Below, piece by piece: positions 1 through 7,944 of a stretch of 64,000 bases of DNA. The notes beneath the pieces are model-generated. The model ran no database searches. It saw nothing but the letters and a program-made list of their open reading frames with translations, and was not told the origin of the DNA. Both the position numbers and the translations under genes were made by a program. The stretch is from assembly GCF_017355965.1 (NCBI RefSeq), contig NZ_JAFIQW010000006.1, forward strand, positions 97,216 to 161,215, in the 5' to 3' direction. Within the stretch, counting starts at the first letter, position 1; each line of letters opens with the position of its first letter. Source of the DNA: Desertivibrio insolitus. GTDB lineage: Bacteria; Actinomycetota; Actinomycetes; Actinomycetales; Microbacteriaceae.

Positions 1-1166
1 TGCCGAGAACGCCGACCACCGGTTCCGGTGTCGTACTGGAGCTCATCCGCCGTGGCGAGGCGAAGACCAGATCGGACCTGATCGAGCATCTGGGGTGGTC
101 GCGGGTCACGCTCTCGCGGCGCCTGGACGAGCTGCTCGCCCACGGTCTGATCGTGCGCGCGGGCCAGTTGAGCTCCAGCGGCGGCCGCCCTCCGGAGGAG
201 TTCGCGGTCAACAAGGACGCCGGGCTGATCCTCGCGATGGACATCGGCGGCTCCCACACACGGCTCGGCATCACCGACCTCATGTCGAACGTCCTGCGCG
301 AGGACGAGGCGGACATCGGTCTGTACGACGGCCCCGACGACATCTTCGAATGGGCGCTCCAGGTCTTCGACTTCCTGCTCGACGCCCTCGACCGCGACCG
401 CAGCGACGTCAGGGCGATCGGGGTGGGAGTGCCCGGTCCGGTGGACGCCGTCACCGGGCGACTCGGCAGCCCCCAGCTCGACCACCGCTGGGAGGAGGTG
501 CGGGTCGACGACTACTTCAAGGGCTTCGACGCGGTCTTCGCGGTCGATCGCGACGTCAACATCCTGGCCCTCGGCGAGACGCGGCTCAGTTGGCCGGAGT
601 ACCGGGACCTCACCGTCGTCAAGGTCGGCATGGGCCTCGGCTGCGCATTCGTGCTCGACGGGCGGATCTACCGGGGGAGCCGAGGCGGAGCAGGACAGCT
701 GAGCGCCCCGCGCTCGAACGGGCAACCCCTTCAACGGCTCGAGGCGATCGCGAGCGGCCGCATCATCCAGTCGCAGCTCGAGGAGTCCGGTGTCGAGGTG
801 CGCACGAGCGCCGACATCGTGAGACTCGCCCGGGAGCACCACCCAGGAGTGCTCCGCATGCTGGAGGAGATCGGCCGGGAGATCGGCGAGGCCCTCGCGG
901 ATGTCGCCGGGCTGCTGAACCCACAGGCCGTCATCGTCGGCGGCACGCTCGCGGAGACGGGGGAGCGGCTCACGGCCGGCATCCGCTCGGCCCTGCTGTC
1001 CAACACCCACGAGTTCACCCGGCGGGGCCTCGTCGTCGAACGTGCACGGCTCGGCGACAAGGCGGGCGTACGCGGGGCGTCGCTCCTGGCGCAGGACCGG
1101 CTGTTCGACGCAGAGCGGGTCAGTGCCCTCAGCAAGGCTCCTGCAACCCCCCTCGACACGCCGTAG
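1..1166 (+). CDS. ROK-family transcriptional regulator, 5' end outside window
   Basis: The frame is open from the first bases, so the start codon lies upstream of the window. The visible N-terminus reads as a winged helix-turn-helix (SDLIEHLGWSRVTLSRRL), followed by a ROK sugar-kinase-like domain that opens with the phosphate-binding motif LAMDIGGSHTRLGI and contains GVGVPGPVD. ROK repressors bind DNA until a sugar or sugar phosphate releases them. The usual zinc-binding CGCxGxxGC stretch is absent; the corresponding region reads APRSNGQPLQRLEAIASG. That argues for a regulator and against an active kinase. It sits 77 bases upstream of a PTS operon on the same strand, so control of that operon is the simplest inference. 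Confidence 0.85.
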   Translation, partial: PRTPTTGSGVVLELIRRGEAKTRSDLIEHLGWSRVTLSRRLDELLAHGLIVRAGQLSSSGGRPPEEFAVNKDAGLILAMDIGGSHTRLGITDLMSNVLREDEADIGLYDGPDDIFEWALQVFDFLLDALDRDRSDVRAIGVGVPGPVDAVTGRLGSPQLDHRWEEVRVDDYFKGFDAVFAVDRDVNILALGETRLSWPEYRDLTVVKVGMGLGCAFVLDGRIYRGSRGGAGQLSAPRSNGQPLQRLEAIASGRIIQSQLEESGVEVRTSADIVRLAREHHPGVLRMLEEIGREIGEALADVAGLLNPQAVIVGGTLAETGERLTAGIRSALLSNTHEFTRRGLVVERARLGDKAGVRGASLLAQDRLFDAERVSALSKAPATPLDTP

Positions 1167-1180
1167 TCTTTCGATCAGAG

Positions 1181-1227
1181 TTGGTCAAAAGGGGGTCGCT
1201 GACCCTAGGCTGAGGCCGCAAGCGACC
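1181..1227 (+). promoter_or_regulatory. Candidate promoter and operator of the ascorbate-type PTS operon
   Basis: TTGGTC (1181-1186) and TAGGCT (1206-1211) are spaced like -35 and -10 boxes, 19 bases apart. A 7-bp inverted repeat, GGTCGCT (1194-1200) and AGCGACC (1221-1227), brackets the -10 box and could be the operator for the neighbouring ROK protein. Assignment is by eye only. Confidence 0.4.
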
Positions 1228-1243
1228 TGACGAAGGAGACGAC

Positions 1244-1699
1244 GTGAGCCTGGCCGACCAGCTGCCCGAAGGGACCATCGCCACGAAGGCGGTGGCGAAG
1301 GACTGGCGCGAGGCCATCCGCCTCGCCGGCGACGGCCTCGTCGCGGGCGGGGTCGCGACGGAGCAGTACACGACGGAGATGATCGAAGCCGTCGAGAAGC
1401 ACGGGCCCTACATCGTCGTCGCACCCGGCTTCGCGCTCGCGCACTCGCGGCCGTCGCCCGCCGTGCTCGGCACCGGCATCAGCTGGGTCGGGCTCGCGGA
1501 GCCCGTCGCCTTCGGCAGCGCCGCCAACGACCCCGTCACCCTCGTGGTCGGGCTCGCGGCGCAGGACCACGACAGCCACCTCGCCGTCATGTCGTCGCTC
1601 GCCGGCGTGCTGGCGGACGAGAACGTCCTCCGCGAACTCATCGCGGCGGAAACCCCAGAGCAGGTGCGGGCACGTCTCGCCGAGCTCGAAACCGAGTAA
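1244..1699 (+). CDS. PTS EIIA component, ascorbate/mannitol-fructose type
   Basis: A 151-residue cytoplasmic EIIA domain that accepts phosphate from HPr and passes it to IIB. The phospho-histidine is His67 in GFALAHSRP, the typical EIIA type-2 context, and the length fits a stand-alone domain. The GTG start is set by a strong GAAGGAG ribosome site at 1232-1238. It is followed after 19 bases by IIB and then IIC, the usual separate-subunit order of ascorbate (Ula/Sga) systems. Substrate is inferred from the IIC family, not from this subunit. Confidence 0.88.
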   Translation: MSLADQLPEGTIATKAVAKDWREAIRLAGDGLVAGGVATEQYTTEMIEAVEKHGPYIVVAPGFALAHSRPSPAVLGTGISWVGLAEPVAFGSAANDPVTLVVGLAAQDHDSHLAVMSSLAGVLADENVLRELIAAETPEQVRARLAELETE

Positions 1700-1718
1700 G
1701 AGCCAGGAAGGGCGAGAA

Positions 1719-1991
1719 ATGAAGATCGTCGCAGTCTGCGGCATGGGGATCGGCACCTCGGTGCTCCTCAAGATGAACGCCGAGAAGGCGCTCCGCGCGA
1801 TGGGAGTCGACGCCGACGTGGAGGCCGCCGACATCGGGACGGCCAGGGGCGCTGCGCGCACCGCCGACGTCGTGCTCACCTCCGACGAGCTCGCCCCGGA
1901 GATCGGGGAGGTGCCGGCGAAGGTCATCGTCATCAAGAACTTCACCGACGTCAACGAGATCACCGAGGCGCTGCAGAGCAGCATCGCCTGA
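1719..1991 (+). CDS. PTS EIIB component, ascorbate (UlaB/SgaB) type
   Basis: A 90-residue EIIB protein with the phosphocysteine loop VCGMGIGTS directly at the N-terminus (Cys7), the lactose/ascorbate-type P-loop. It transfers phosphate from IIA His to the incoming sugar at IIC. The ATG follows an AGGAAGGG ribosome site. Spacing of 19 bases to IIA and 34 bases to IIC indicates a single transcript. Confidence 0.88.
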   Translation: MKIVAVCGMGIGTSVLLKMNAEKALRAMGVDADVEAADIGTARGAARTADVVLTSDELAPEIGEVPAKVIVIKNFTDVNEITEALQSSIA

Positions 1992-2025
1992 CCCGCCACA
2001 CCACACGACAACGAAGGAGACCTCA

Positions 2026-3507
2026 ATGGAGTGGTTCGTCGCCGTCCTGAACTTCATCGGGCAGCAGATCCTCAACGTGCCCGCGTACCTCATCGGCATC
2101 ATCACCGCGATCGGCCTCATCGCGCTCAAGCGCTCCGCGGGGCAGGTGATCGGCGGTGGCCTGAAGGCGGCCCTCGGCTTCCTGATCCTCGGTGCCGGCG
2201 CCGGCGTGGTCGTCGCGTCGCTCGAGCCGCTCGGCAACCTGATCCTCGCGGTCACGGGCGCGCAGGGCGTCATCCCCACTAACGAGGTGATCACGGCCAT
2301 CGCTTCCGAGCAGTACGGCGCGCAGAGCGCCTACGTGCTCGTGCTCGGCTTCATCGTGATGCTGCTGCTCGCGCGGTTCACGCCTCTGAAGTACATCTTC
2401 CTCACCGGTCACCACATGGTGTTCATGGCTCTGCTGCTGACGGTGGTGCTCTCGGTGGGCTTCGGCGAGGAGCTGGGCTGGCTCGTCGTGCTCGTGGGTG
2501 CGCTGCTGCTCGGCGTCATCATGGTCGTGATGCCGGCATTCGCCCAGCCGTGGATGCGCAAGATCACCGGTGACGACAGCCTCGCGATCGGTCACTTCGG
2601 CACCCTCGGCTACATCGCCGCCGGTGCCAGTGGTCAGGCGCTCGGTCGCCGCAGCCGCTCGACCGAGGAGATCCGCTTCCCGCAGGGCATGAAGTTCCTG
2701 CGCGACTCGATGGTCGCCACCGCGCTGTCGATGGTGCTGATCTACCTGGTCTTCGCGATCTGGGGTCTCATCGCTCTTCCTCTCGAGGAGGCGCTCGGCT
2801 TCTTCGGCAGTGAGGACGCCGGGGCGTACATCATGGACGCCTTCGCGCTGGCCCTCCAGTTCGGTGTCGGTGTCGCCGTCATCCTGTTCGGTGTGCGCAC
2901 CGTGCTCGGTGAGCTCGTTCCCGCCTTCCAGGGCATCGCGGAGAAGGTCGTGCCGGGAGCCAAGCCCGCGCTGGACATCCCGATCGTCTTCCCGTTCGGT
3001 GCGAACGCCGTGCTGATCGGCTTCCTCTCCTCCTTCGCGGGCGGCCTCATCGCCCTCGCCGTGCTCGCCATCTGGCTGAACCCGGTGTTCGGGCTCGCGC
3101 TGATCCTGCCGGGCATGGTGCCCCACTTCTTCACCGGTGGTGGCGCGGGCGTCTTCGGCAACGCGACGGGCGGCCGCATCGGAGCGATGGTCGGCGGTTT
3201 CGTCAACGGCGTGATCATCACGATCCTGCCGGCCGTGCTGCTGCTGGTGCTCGGCGAGTTCGGCTTCGCCAACTCGACCTTCGGCGACGCCGACTTCGGC
3301 TGGTTCGGCACGCTGATCGGCGTCAGCCTGCTCGGCGGCCCGGCCATCGGCGTCGTGCTGAGCATCGTGATCGCGGTCGTGCTGGTCGTCGCCGCCTCGG
3401 TGTTCCAGCGTCGCGTCGTCGACCGCGGGTGGACGCCGGGCGCCGCCCGTGACGCGCACCTCGCGGAGATCGCGGAGCGGGAGAAGGCAGCCAAGGCCAA
3501 CGCGTAG
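2026..3507 (+). CDS. PTS EIIC component, ascorbate-specific permease (UlaA/SgaT family)
   Basis: A 493-residue polytopic membrane protein with roughly ten or more hydrophobic segments, matching the length and character of the UlaA/SgaT family. The motif GHHMVFMALL near residue 127 and the segment PHFFTGGGAGVFGNATGG near residue 366 are typical of this permease family. It imports and, with IIB, phosphorylates the substrate. Family members transport L-ascorbate, but no ula catabolic genes (lactonase, decarboxylase) are visible downstream, so the substrate remains an inference. The charged C-terminal tail is cytoplasmic. An AAGGAGA ribosome site precedes the ATG. Confidence 0.87.
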   Translation: MEWFVAVLNFIGQQILNVPAYLIGIITAIGLIALKRSAGQVIGGGLKAALGFLILGAGAGVVVASLEPLGNLILAVTGAQGVIPTNEVITAIASEQYGAQSAYVLVLGFIVMLLLARFTPLKYIFLTGHHMVFMALLLTVVLSVGFGEELGWLVVLVGALLLGVIMVVMPAFAQPWMRKITGDDSLAIGHFGTLGYIAAGASGQALGRRSRSTEEIRFPQGMKFLRDSMVATALSMVLIYLVFAIWGLIALPLEEALGFFGSEDAGAYIMDAFALALQFGVGVAVILFGVRTVLGELVPAFQGIAEKVVPGAKPALDIPIVFPFGANAVLIGFLSSFAGGLIALAVLAIWLNPVFGLALILPGMVPHFFTGGGAGVFGNATGGRIGAMVGGFVNGVIITILPAVLLLVLGEFGFANSTFGDADFGWFGTLIGVSLLGGPAIGVVLSIVIAVVLVVAASVFQRRVVDRGWTPGAARDAHLAEIAEREKAAKANA

Positions 3508-3519
3508 CGGTGGAAGGAA

Positions 3520-3553
3520 GGAGCCGGGCCGGGATCGGTCCGGCTCCTTTTCT
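3520..3553 (+). terminator. Intrinsic terminator after the PTS operon
   Basis: An 11-bp stem, GGAGCCGGGCC with GGTCCGGCTCC (3537-3547, one G-U pair), has a 6-base loop and is followed by TTTTCTT. It lies 13 bases after the IIC stop codon. Confidence 0.9.
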
Positions 3554-3593
3554 TAACGCCCGCGCCTCCCGGCATCCGGAGCCCCGCGCCGCC

Positions 3594-3599
3594 GATAAT
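3594..3599 (+). promoter_or_regulatory. -10 box of recO, leaderless type
   Basis: GATAAT ends 5 bases before the recO GTG, so transcription should begin at or next to the start codon. No ribosome site is present. uppS has the same arrangement at 4369-4374. Confidence 0.6.
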
Positions 3600-3604
3600 G
3601 GATC

Positions 3605-4345
3605 GTGCGCACCTACAAGGACGAAGTCGTCGTCCTCCGCACCCACAAGCTGGGGGAGGCCGACCGCATCGTCACCTGCCTGTCCCGGCAGCACGGCAAG
3701 ATCCGTGCCGTCGCCAAGGGCGTACGTCGGACGGCCAGCCGGATCGGGTCGCGGCTCGAGCCGTTCATGGTGGCCGAGGTGCAGTTCTACGAGGGGCGCT
3801 CGCAGCTGCACACGGTGCAGCAGGTCGAGTCGCTCGGCGCGTACGGGGCGGAGATCGTGGCCGACTACGCCGCGTACACCGCGGCGTCCGCGATGGTCGA
3901 GACCGCGGACCGGCTGACGGATGCCGACGCGAGCCTGCAGCAGTACCTGCTGCTCGTGGGGGCCCTCCGCTCCCTGTCGCGGCACGAGCACGCCCCGCGG
4001 CTGACGCTCGACTCCTACCTGCTGCGCGCCCTGTCGATCGCGGGCTGGGCGCCGAGCTTCGTCGACTGCGCCGTCACGGGTGTCCCGGGGCCGCACTCCG
4101 CGTTCGTCGTGCAGATGGGCGGCGTCGTCTGCGACGAGGCCGCGCCTCCCGGGGCGCCGCGGCTCGACGCCGACACGCTCCGGCTGCTCGCCTCCCTCCT
4201 CGCCGGCGACTGGCCCGTGGCCGAGGCCGCGGCCGAGCGCACGCTCAACCAGGCATCCGGAGTCGTCGCCGCCTACACGCAGTGGCACCTCGAGCGCGGG
4301 CTCCGCAGCCTCGAGCACGTCGACCGCTCCGCCGCCGTCCGCTGA
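3605..4345 (+). CDS. recO: DNA repair protein RecO
   Basis: A 246-residue RecO, which anneals ssDNA and loads RecA with RecR in gap repair. The N-terminal OB fold opens with [21 protein letters not shown], followed by the helical domain with [10 protein letters not shown]. Most RecO proteins carry a four-cysteine zinc site. Here only one Cys of each pair survives, in [11 protein letters not shown] and [11 protein letters not shown], so zinc binding is doubtful. The GTG start lies 5 bases after a GATAAT -10 box and there is no ribosome site, suggesting a leaderless message. uppS follows after 34 bases with its own -10 box. Confidence 0.9.
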   Translation: MRTYKDEVVVLRTHKLGEADRIVTCLSRQHGKIRAVAKGVRRTASRIGSRLEPFMVAEVQFYEGRSQLHTVQQVESLGAYGAEIVADYAAYTAASAMVETADRLTDADASLQQYLLLVGALRSLSRHEHAPRLTLDSYLLRALSIAGWAPSFVDCAVTGVPGPHSAFVVQMGGVVCDEAAPPGAPRLDADTLRLLASLLAGDWPVAEAAAERTLNQASGVVAAYTQWHLERGLRSLEHVDRSAAVR

Positions 4346-4379
4346 GGAGCGGGTTAGCCCGCACCGGCGATAATCGACT

Positions 4380-5168
4380 GTGCCCAAGACCCATAAGGAC
4401 GCCGCGGAGTTCCGCCCGCTCGACTGGACCGGCGAGCAGCCGCCGCAGCTGCCGAAGATCCCCGAGCACGTCGCGATCGTCATGGACGGCAACGGCCGCT
4501 GGGCCAACGCGCGCGGGCTCACCCGCATCGAGGGGCACCGCGCGGGCGAGGCGAGCCTCCTCGACGTCGTCGCCGGCGCGATCCAGATCGGGGTCAAGCA
4601 CCTGTCGGTGTACGCGTTCTCGACCGAGAACTGGGTGCGCTCGCCCGACGAGGTGCGCTTCCTCATGGGCTTCAACCGCGAGGTGCTGCACCGACGCCGC
4701 GATCAGCTCAACGAGTGGGGCGTCCGCATCCGCTGGGCGGGCCGCAAGCCCCGGCTCTGGACGAGCGTCATCAAGGAGTTGCAGTTCGCCGAGCGGATGA
4801 CCTCGCACAACGACGTGCTCACGCTGACGATGTGCGTGAACTACGGCGGTCGCACCGAGATCGCGGATGCCGTGCGCTCGATCGCCGACGACGCGGCATC
4901 CGGCCGGCTGCGCCCCTCGGCCGTGACGGAGAAGACGATCGCGAAGCGGCTCTACACGCCGGAGCTGCCCGACGTGGACCTGTTCCTGCGTAGCTCGGGG
5001 GAGCAGCGCACCTCGAACTTCCTGCTCTGGCAGAGCGCCTACGCCGAGATGGTCTTCCTCGACACGCTGTGGCCCGACTTCCGTCGCGCGCACCTGTGGG
5101 ACGCCATCCGCATCTACGGATCGCGAGACCGCCGCTTCGGCGGCGCGATCGACGCCCCGACCGCCTGA
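4380..5168 (+). CDS. uppS: Isoprenyl (polyprenyl) diphosphate synthase, cis-type
   Basis: A 262-residue cis-prenyltransferase that condenses isopentenyl diphosphate onto an allylic primer to give the lipid carrier for cell-wall and glycan export. The catalytic motif [11 protein letters not shown] places Asp36 at the magnesium/diphosphate site. [12 protein letters not shown] and the C-terminal signature [19 protein letters not shown] are canonical. The GTG start sits 5 bases after a GATAAT -10 box. In Actinobacteria two such enzymes with different product lengths may exist, and the chain length cannot be read here. Confidence 0.92.
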   Translation: MPKTHKDAAEFRPLDWTGEQPPQLPKIPEHVAIVMDGNGRWANARGLTRIEGHRAGEASLLDVVAGAIQIGVKHLSVYAFSTENWVRSPDEVRFLMGFNREVLHRRRDQLNEWGVRIRWAGRKPRLWTSVIKELQFAERMTSHNDVLTLTMCVNYGGRTEIADAVRSIADDAASGRLRPSAVTEKTIAKRLYTPELPDVDLFLRSSGEQRTSNFLLWQSAYAEMVFLDTLWPDFRRAHLWDAIRIYGSRDRRFGGAIDAPTA

Positions 5169-5306
5169 CGCGTCGGCCCCGGCGCGACATAAACGACCAA
5201 AAACCGACCGACGGATGCCTCGGCGCCGCCCCCTCGGCCGCGTTCACTAAGCTTGCCTGTCGAACCTCGACCGGGCACCCAGCTCGGCCCGACCCCTGGA
5301 GCACCT

Positions 5307-6692
5307 GTGGCCAACTCAGCCCTCGATTCCGTCATCTCCCTCGCGAAGCGTCGCGGCTTCGTCTTCCAATCCGGAGAGATCTACGGCGGATCCCGCTCCG
5401 CCTGGGACTACGGGCCGCTCGGCGTCGAGCTCAAGGAGAACATCAAGCGCCAGTGGTGGCAGACGTTCGTGCGCGGCCGTGGCGACATGGTCGGCCTCGA
5501 CTCGGCGATCATCCTGCCGAAGCGGGTCTGGGAGGCATCCGGTCACGTCGCGACCTTCACGGACCCGCTGACGGAGTGCCAGAACTGCCACAAGCGCTTC
5601 CGCGCCGACCACCTCACCGAGGAGTTCCAGGCGAAGAAGGGCCGCGCCCCCGAGGGCGGTCTCGCCGAGGTCGCCTGCCCCAACTGCGGTGTGCGCGGTC
5701 AGTGGACCGAGCCGCAGAACTTCTCCGGCATGCTCAAGACCTTCCTCGGGCCGGTCGACAACGAGGAGGGCCTGCACTTCCTCCGTCCGGAGACCGCCCA
5801 GGGCATCTTCGTCGACTTCGCCAACGTGCTCACCGCGAGCCGCATGAAGCCCCCGTTCGGCATCGGCCAGGTGGGCAAGGCGTTCCGCAACGAGATCACC
5901 CCCGGCAACTTCATCTTCCGCACCCGCGAGTTCGAGCAGATGGAGATCGAGTTCTTCACCCCGCCGGAGGAGGCGCCGGAGTGGTTCGACCATTGGGTCG
6001 ATGCGTCGATCAACTGGTTCCTCGACCTGGGGCTGCCGGAGTCGAGCATCCGCCGCTTCGACGTGCCCGACGGCGAGCGCGCCCACTACTCGGCGGCGAC
6101 CGCCGACATCGAGTTCGACTTCGGCTTCGCCTCGGGCGACGGCTGGGGGGAGCTCATGGGCATCGCGAACCGCACGGACTTCGACCTGTCGAACCACATC
6201 CGCGAGTCGGGCGCCGACCTGCGCTACTTCGACCAGGCGTCGGGCGAGCGCTACGTGCCCTACGTCATCGAGCCGTCCTTCGGTCTCACCCGCGCCCTGA
6301 TGGCGTTCCTCGTCGCGGCGTACGCCGAAGACGAGGCGCCCAACACGAAGGGTGGCGTCGACAAGCGCACGGTGCTGCGCCTCGACCGCCGGCTCGCCCC
6401 GGTCAAGGCCGCGGTGCTGCCCCTGTCGCGCAACGAGCAGCTCTCGCCCGTCGCCCGCGGTCTTGCCGACGACCTGCGCAAGGTGTGGAACGTCGACTTC
6501 GACGACGCCGGAGCGATCGGTCGCCGCTACCGCCGCCAGGACGAGATCGGCACCCCGTTCGCGATCACGGTCGACTTCGACACCCTCGAGGACAAGGCCG
6601 TCACCGTGCGCGAGCGCGACACGATGCAGCAGGAGCGCGTCTCCCTCGACCGGCTCCGCGGTTACCTCGCGGAGCAGCTCGTCGGCGCGTGA
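5307..6692 (+). CDS. glyS: Glycine-tRNA ligase, single-subunit class II type
   Basis: A 461-residue homodimeric GlyRS that charges tRNA-Gly. It opens with [20 protein letters not shown] and contains [28 protein letters not shown] (motif 2 region) and [12 protein letters not shown] (motif 3), followed by an anticodon-binding domain. A CxxC...CxxC pair near residues 92-131 ([18 protein letters not shown]) looks like the zinc insertion seen in this class. The start was set at GTG 5307 because GGAG lies 5 bases upstream and the family begins here. A TTG 54 bases upstream is open in frame but sits in a -10-like TAAGCT. Confidence 0.95.
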   Translation: MANSALDSVISLAKRRGFVFQSGEIYGGSRSAWDYGPLGVELKENIKRQWWQTFVRGRGDMVGLDSAIILPKRVWEASGHVATFTDPLTECQNCHKRFRADHLTEEFQAKKGRAPEGGLAEVACPNCGVRGQWTEPQNFSGMLKTFLGPVDNEEGLHFLRPETAQGIFVDFANVLTASRMKPPFGIGQVGKAFRNEITPGNFIFRTREFEQMEIEFFTPPEEAPEWFDHWVDASINWFLDLGLPESSIRRFDVPDGERAHYSAATADIEFDFGFASGDGWGELMGIANRTDFDLSNHIRESGADLRYFDQASGERYVPYVIEPSFGLTRALMAFLVAAYAEDEAPNTKGGVDKRTVLRLDRRLAPVKAAVLPLSRNEQLSPVARGLADDLRKVWNVDFDDAGAIGRRYRRQDEIGTPFAITVDFDTLEDKAVTVRERDTMQQERVSLDRLRGYLAEQLVGA

Positions 6693-6751
6693 CCGGAGCG
6701 GATGCCGCGCGGCCCGGGAATACGCCCGCGGCCGCGGGGGTTGGCCTCGGG

Positions 6752-7420
6752 GTGACTCCCATCAAGGTCGACATCTGGTCCGACATCGCCTGCCCCTGGT
6801 GCTACATCGGCAAGCGCAAGTTCGAGGCCGGGGTGGCCGCGTACGGCGGTGAGGTCGAGGTCGAGTACCACTCCTTCGAGCTCTCGCCTGACACCCCCGT
6901 CGACTTCGACGGCTCGGCCGCCGACTTCCTCTCGGGGTACAAGGGGCTGCCCCTCGCTCAGGTCGAGCAGATGATCGAGCGGGTCGTCACGATCGCCCGC
7001 TCCGTCGGACTCGACTACGACTACGACGCCCTCCGTCAGACCAACACCGTGAAGGCGCACGAGCTGCTGCACTTCGCGAAGACGCACGGCAAGCAGCTCG
7101 AGATGAAGGGGCGCCTCCTGCGCGCCTACTTCATCGAAGGCGGCCACGTCGGTCGCGTGGAGGACCTCGCCGACCTCGCCGCTGAGATCGGGCTCGACCG
7201 CGCAGAAGCCCTCGCCGCCCTCACCGAGGAGCGCCACCTCGCCGACGTGCGCGAGGACCAGAAAACCGCTCGTGACCTGGGCATCAACGGGGTCCCGTTC
7301 TTCGTGTTCGAGGGACGCTTCGGCGTCTCCGGCGCCCAGGAGGCCGCGACGTTCGCGAACGTGCTCCAGCAGGTCGCCGCGCAGCGCGACGAGGTCGTGC
7401 CGGCCGGGGCGGACGCCTGA
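6752..7420 (+). CDS. FrnE/DsbA-family oxidoreductase (thioredoxin fold)
   Basis: A 222-residue DsbA-like protein of the FrnE group. The N-terminal active site is IACPWCYIGKRKFE with Cys14 and Cys17, followed by the helical insertion and the cis-Pro loop INGVPFFVFEGRFGVSGAQ. There is no signal peptide, so it is cytoplasmic, where FrnE-type proteins handle thiol or dithiol substrates. The start at GTG 6752 gives the family N-terminus. An in-frame GTG at 6689 would overlap the glyS stop (GTGA) and add 21 unremarkable residues. Confidence 0.88.
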   Translation: MTPIKVDIWSDIACPWCYIGKRKFEAGVAAYGGEVEVEYHSFELSPDTPVDFDGSAADFLSGYKGLPLAQVEQMIERVVTIARSVGLDYDYDALRQTNTVKAHELLHFAKTHGKQLEMKGRLLRAYFIEGGHVGRVEDLADLAAEIGLDRAEALAALTEERHLADVREDQKTARDLGINGVPFFVFEGRFGVSGAQEAATFANVLQQVAAQRDEVVPAGADA

Positions 7421-7421
7421 C

Positions 7422-7568
7422 ATGACGGATGCCGCACGCGACGAGCGCCCGGCGCTCACCCTCCTCGGCGACCCCGACGCGGTCGTCTGCGAGGGCGACG
7501 TCTGCGCCGTCCCTGCGCTCGACGAGCGCGCGATCGTGAAGCAGCGCCTGGACGCCGGCCTGATCTGA
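7422..7568 (+). CDS. Small acidic protein with a CEGDVC motif, unknown function
   Basis: A 48-residue ORF that begins 1 base after the stop of the FrnE-like gene. It contains two cysteines in VVCEGDVCAVP near residues 23-28 and a charged C-terminus (DERAIVKQRLDAGLI). No family was recognised. The tight spacing and paired cysteines next to a thiol oxidoreductase suggest coupled expression and possibly a redox partner. That link is inference, and the ORF is short enough to need transcript support. Confidence 0.55.
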   Translation: MTDAARDERPALTLLGDPDAVVCEGDVCAVPALDERAIVKQRLDAGLI

Positions 7569-7770
7569 GCCGCGGACCCCACGGCAACTCTTCTGGTCGC
7601 CGGAACGGGGGACACGGGCGGTCCCTCGGGCGTGTCTGAATGCACGCCCCGTTGACGGCGCGGGCGGGGTGTGGCACGCGCGCGTTCTGAGGAAGCGGTA
7701 GTCGCCGGCGCGGTGCTATCGGGCCCGTGTAAACGGCGGGTTAAATCGGCCTGAGCTTCGGGGCGATCGG

Positions 7771-7822
7771 TTGACCCCCGTTCGAGGGGTCCGTACGGTC
7801 CGAAATAGAACCGTTGCTCCCC
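7771..7822 (+). promoter_or_regulatory. Promoter and palindromic operator of polysaccharide locus copy A
   Basis: TTGACC (7771-7776) and TACGGT (7794-7799) are 17 bases apart. A palindrome, GACCCC with GGGGTC (7773-7791), overlaps the -35 box. The same architecture and the shared 15-mer GAACCGTTGCTCCCC (7808-7822) recur at 13893-13944. The preceding gap 7569-7770 shows only the repeated motif CCCGTGTAAACGGC near 7724, also present in copy B. The leader to the GT2 start is about 140 bases. Confidence 0.6.
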
Positions 7823-7944
7823 GCAGCCGCTCCGACCCGATCAGACGAGTGGTTCCTCCCGCACCGGCCGACCGAGCTCCACACCCTCGTCGGCCGAGCG
7901 TGCGTCGTCCCCCGCACTGCTGCTGTCTCCCGAGGTTCCCGATC

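Noticed and set aside
2023..3459. 478-residue minus-strand frame rich in His, Asp and Glu
   Set aside because: Antisense to the PTS IIC gene; the charged composition is the mirror of hydrophobic codons.
7771..7944. 58-codon N-terminal extension of GT2 copy A
   Set aside because: The TTG at 7771 is the -35 box of the promoter and the region is conserved as non-coding leader in copy B.
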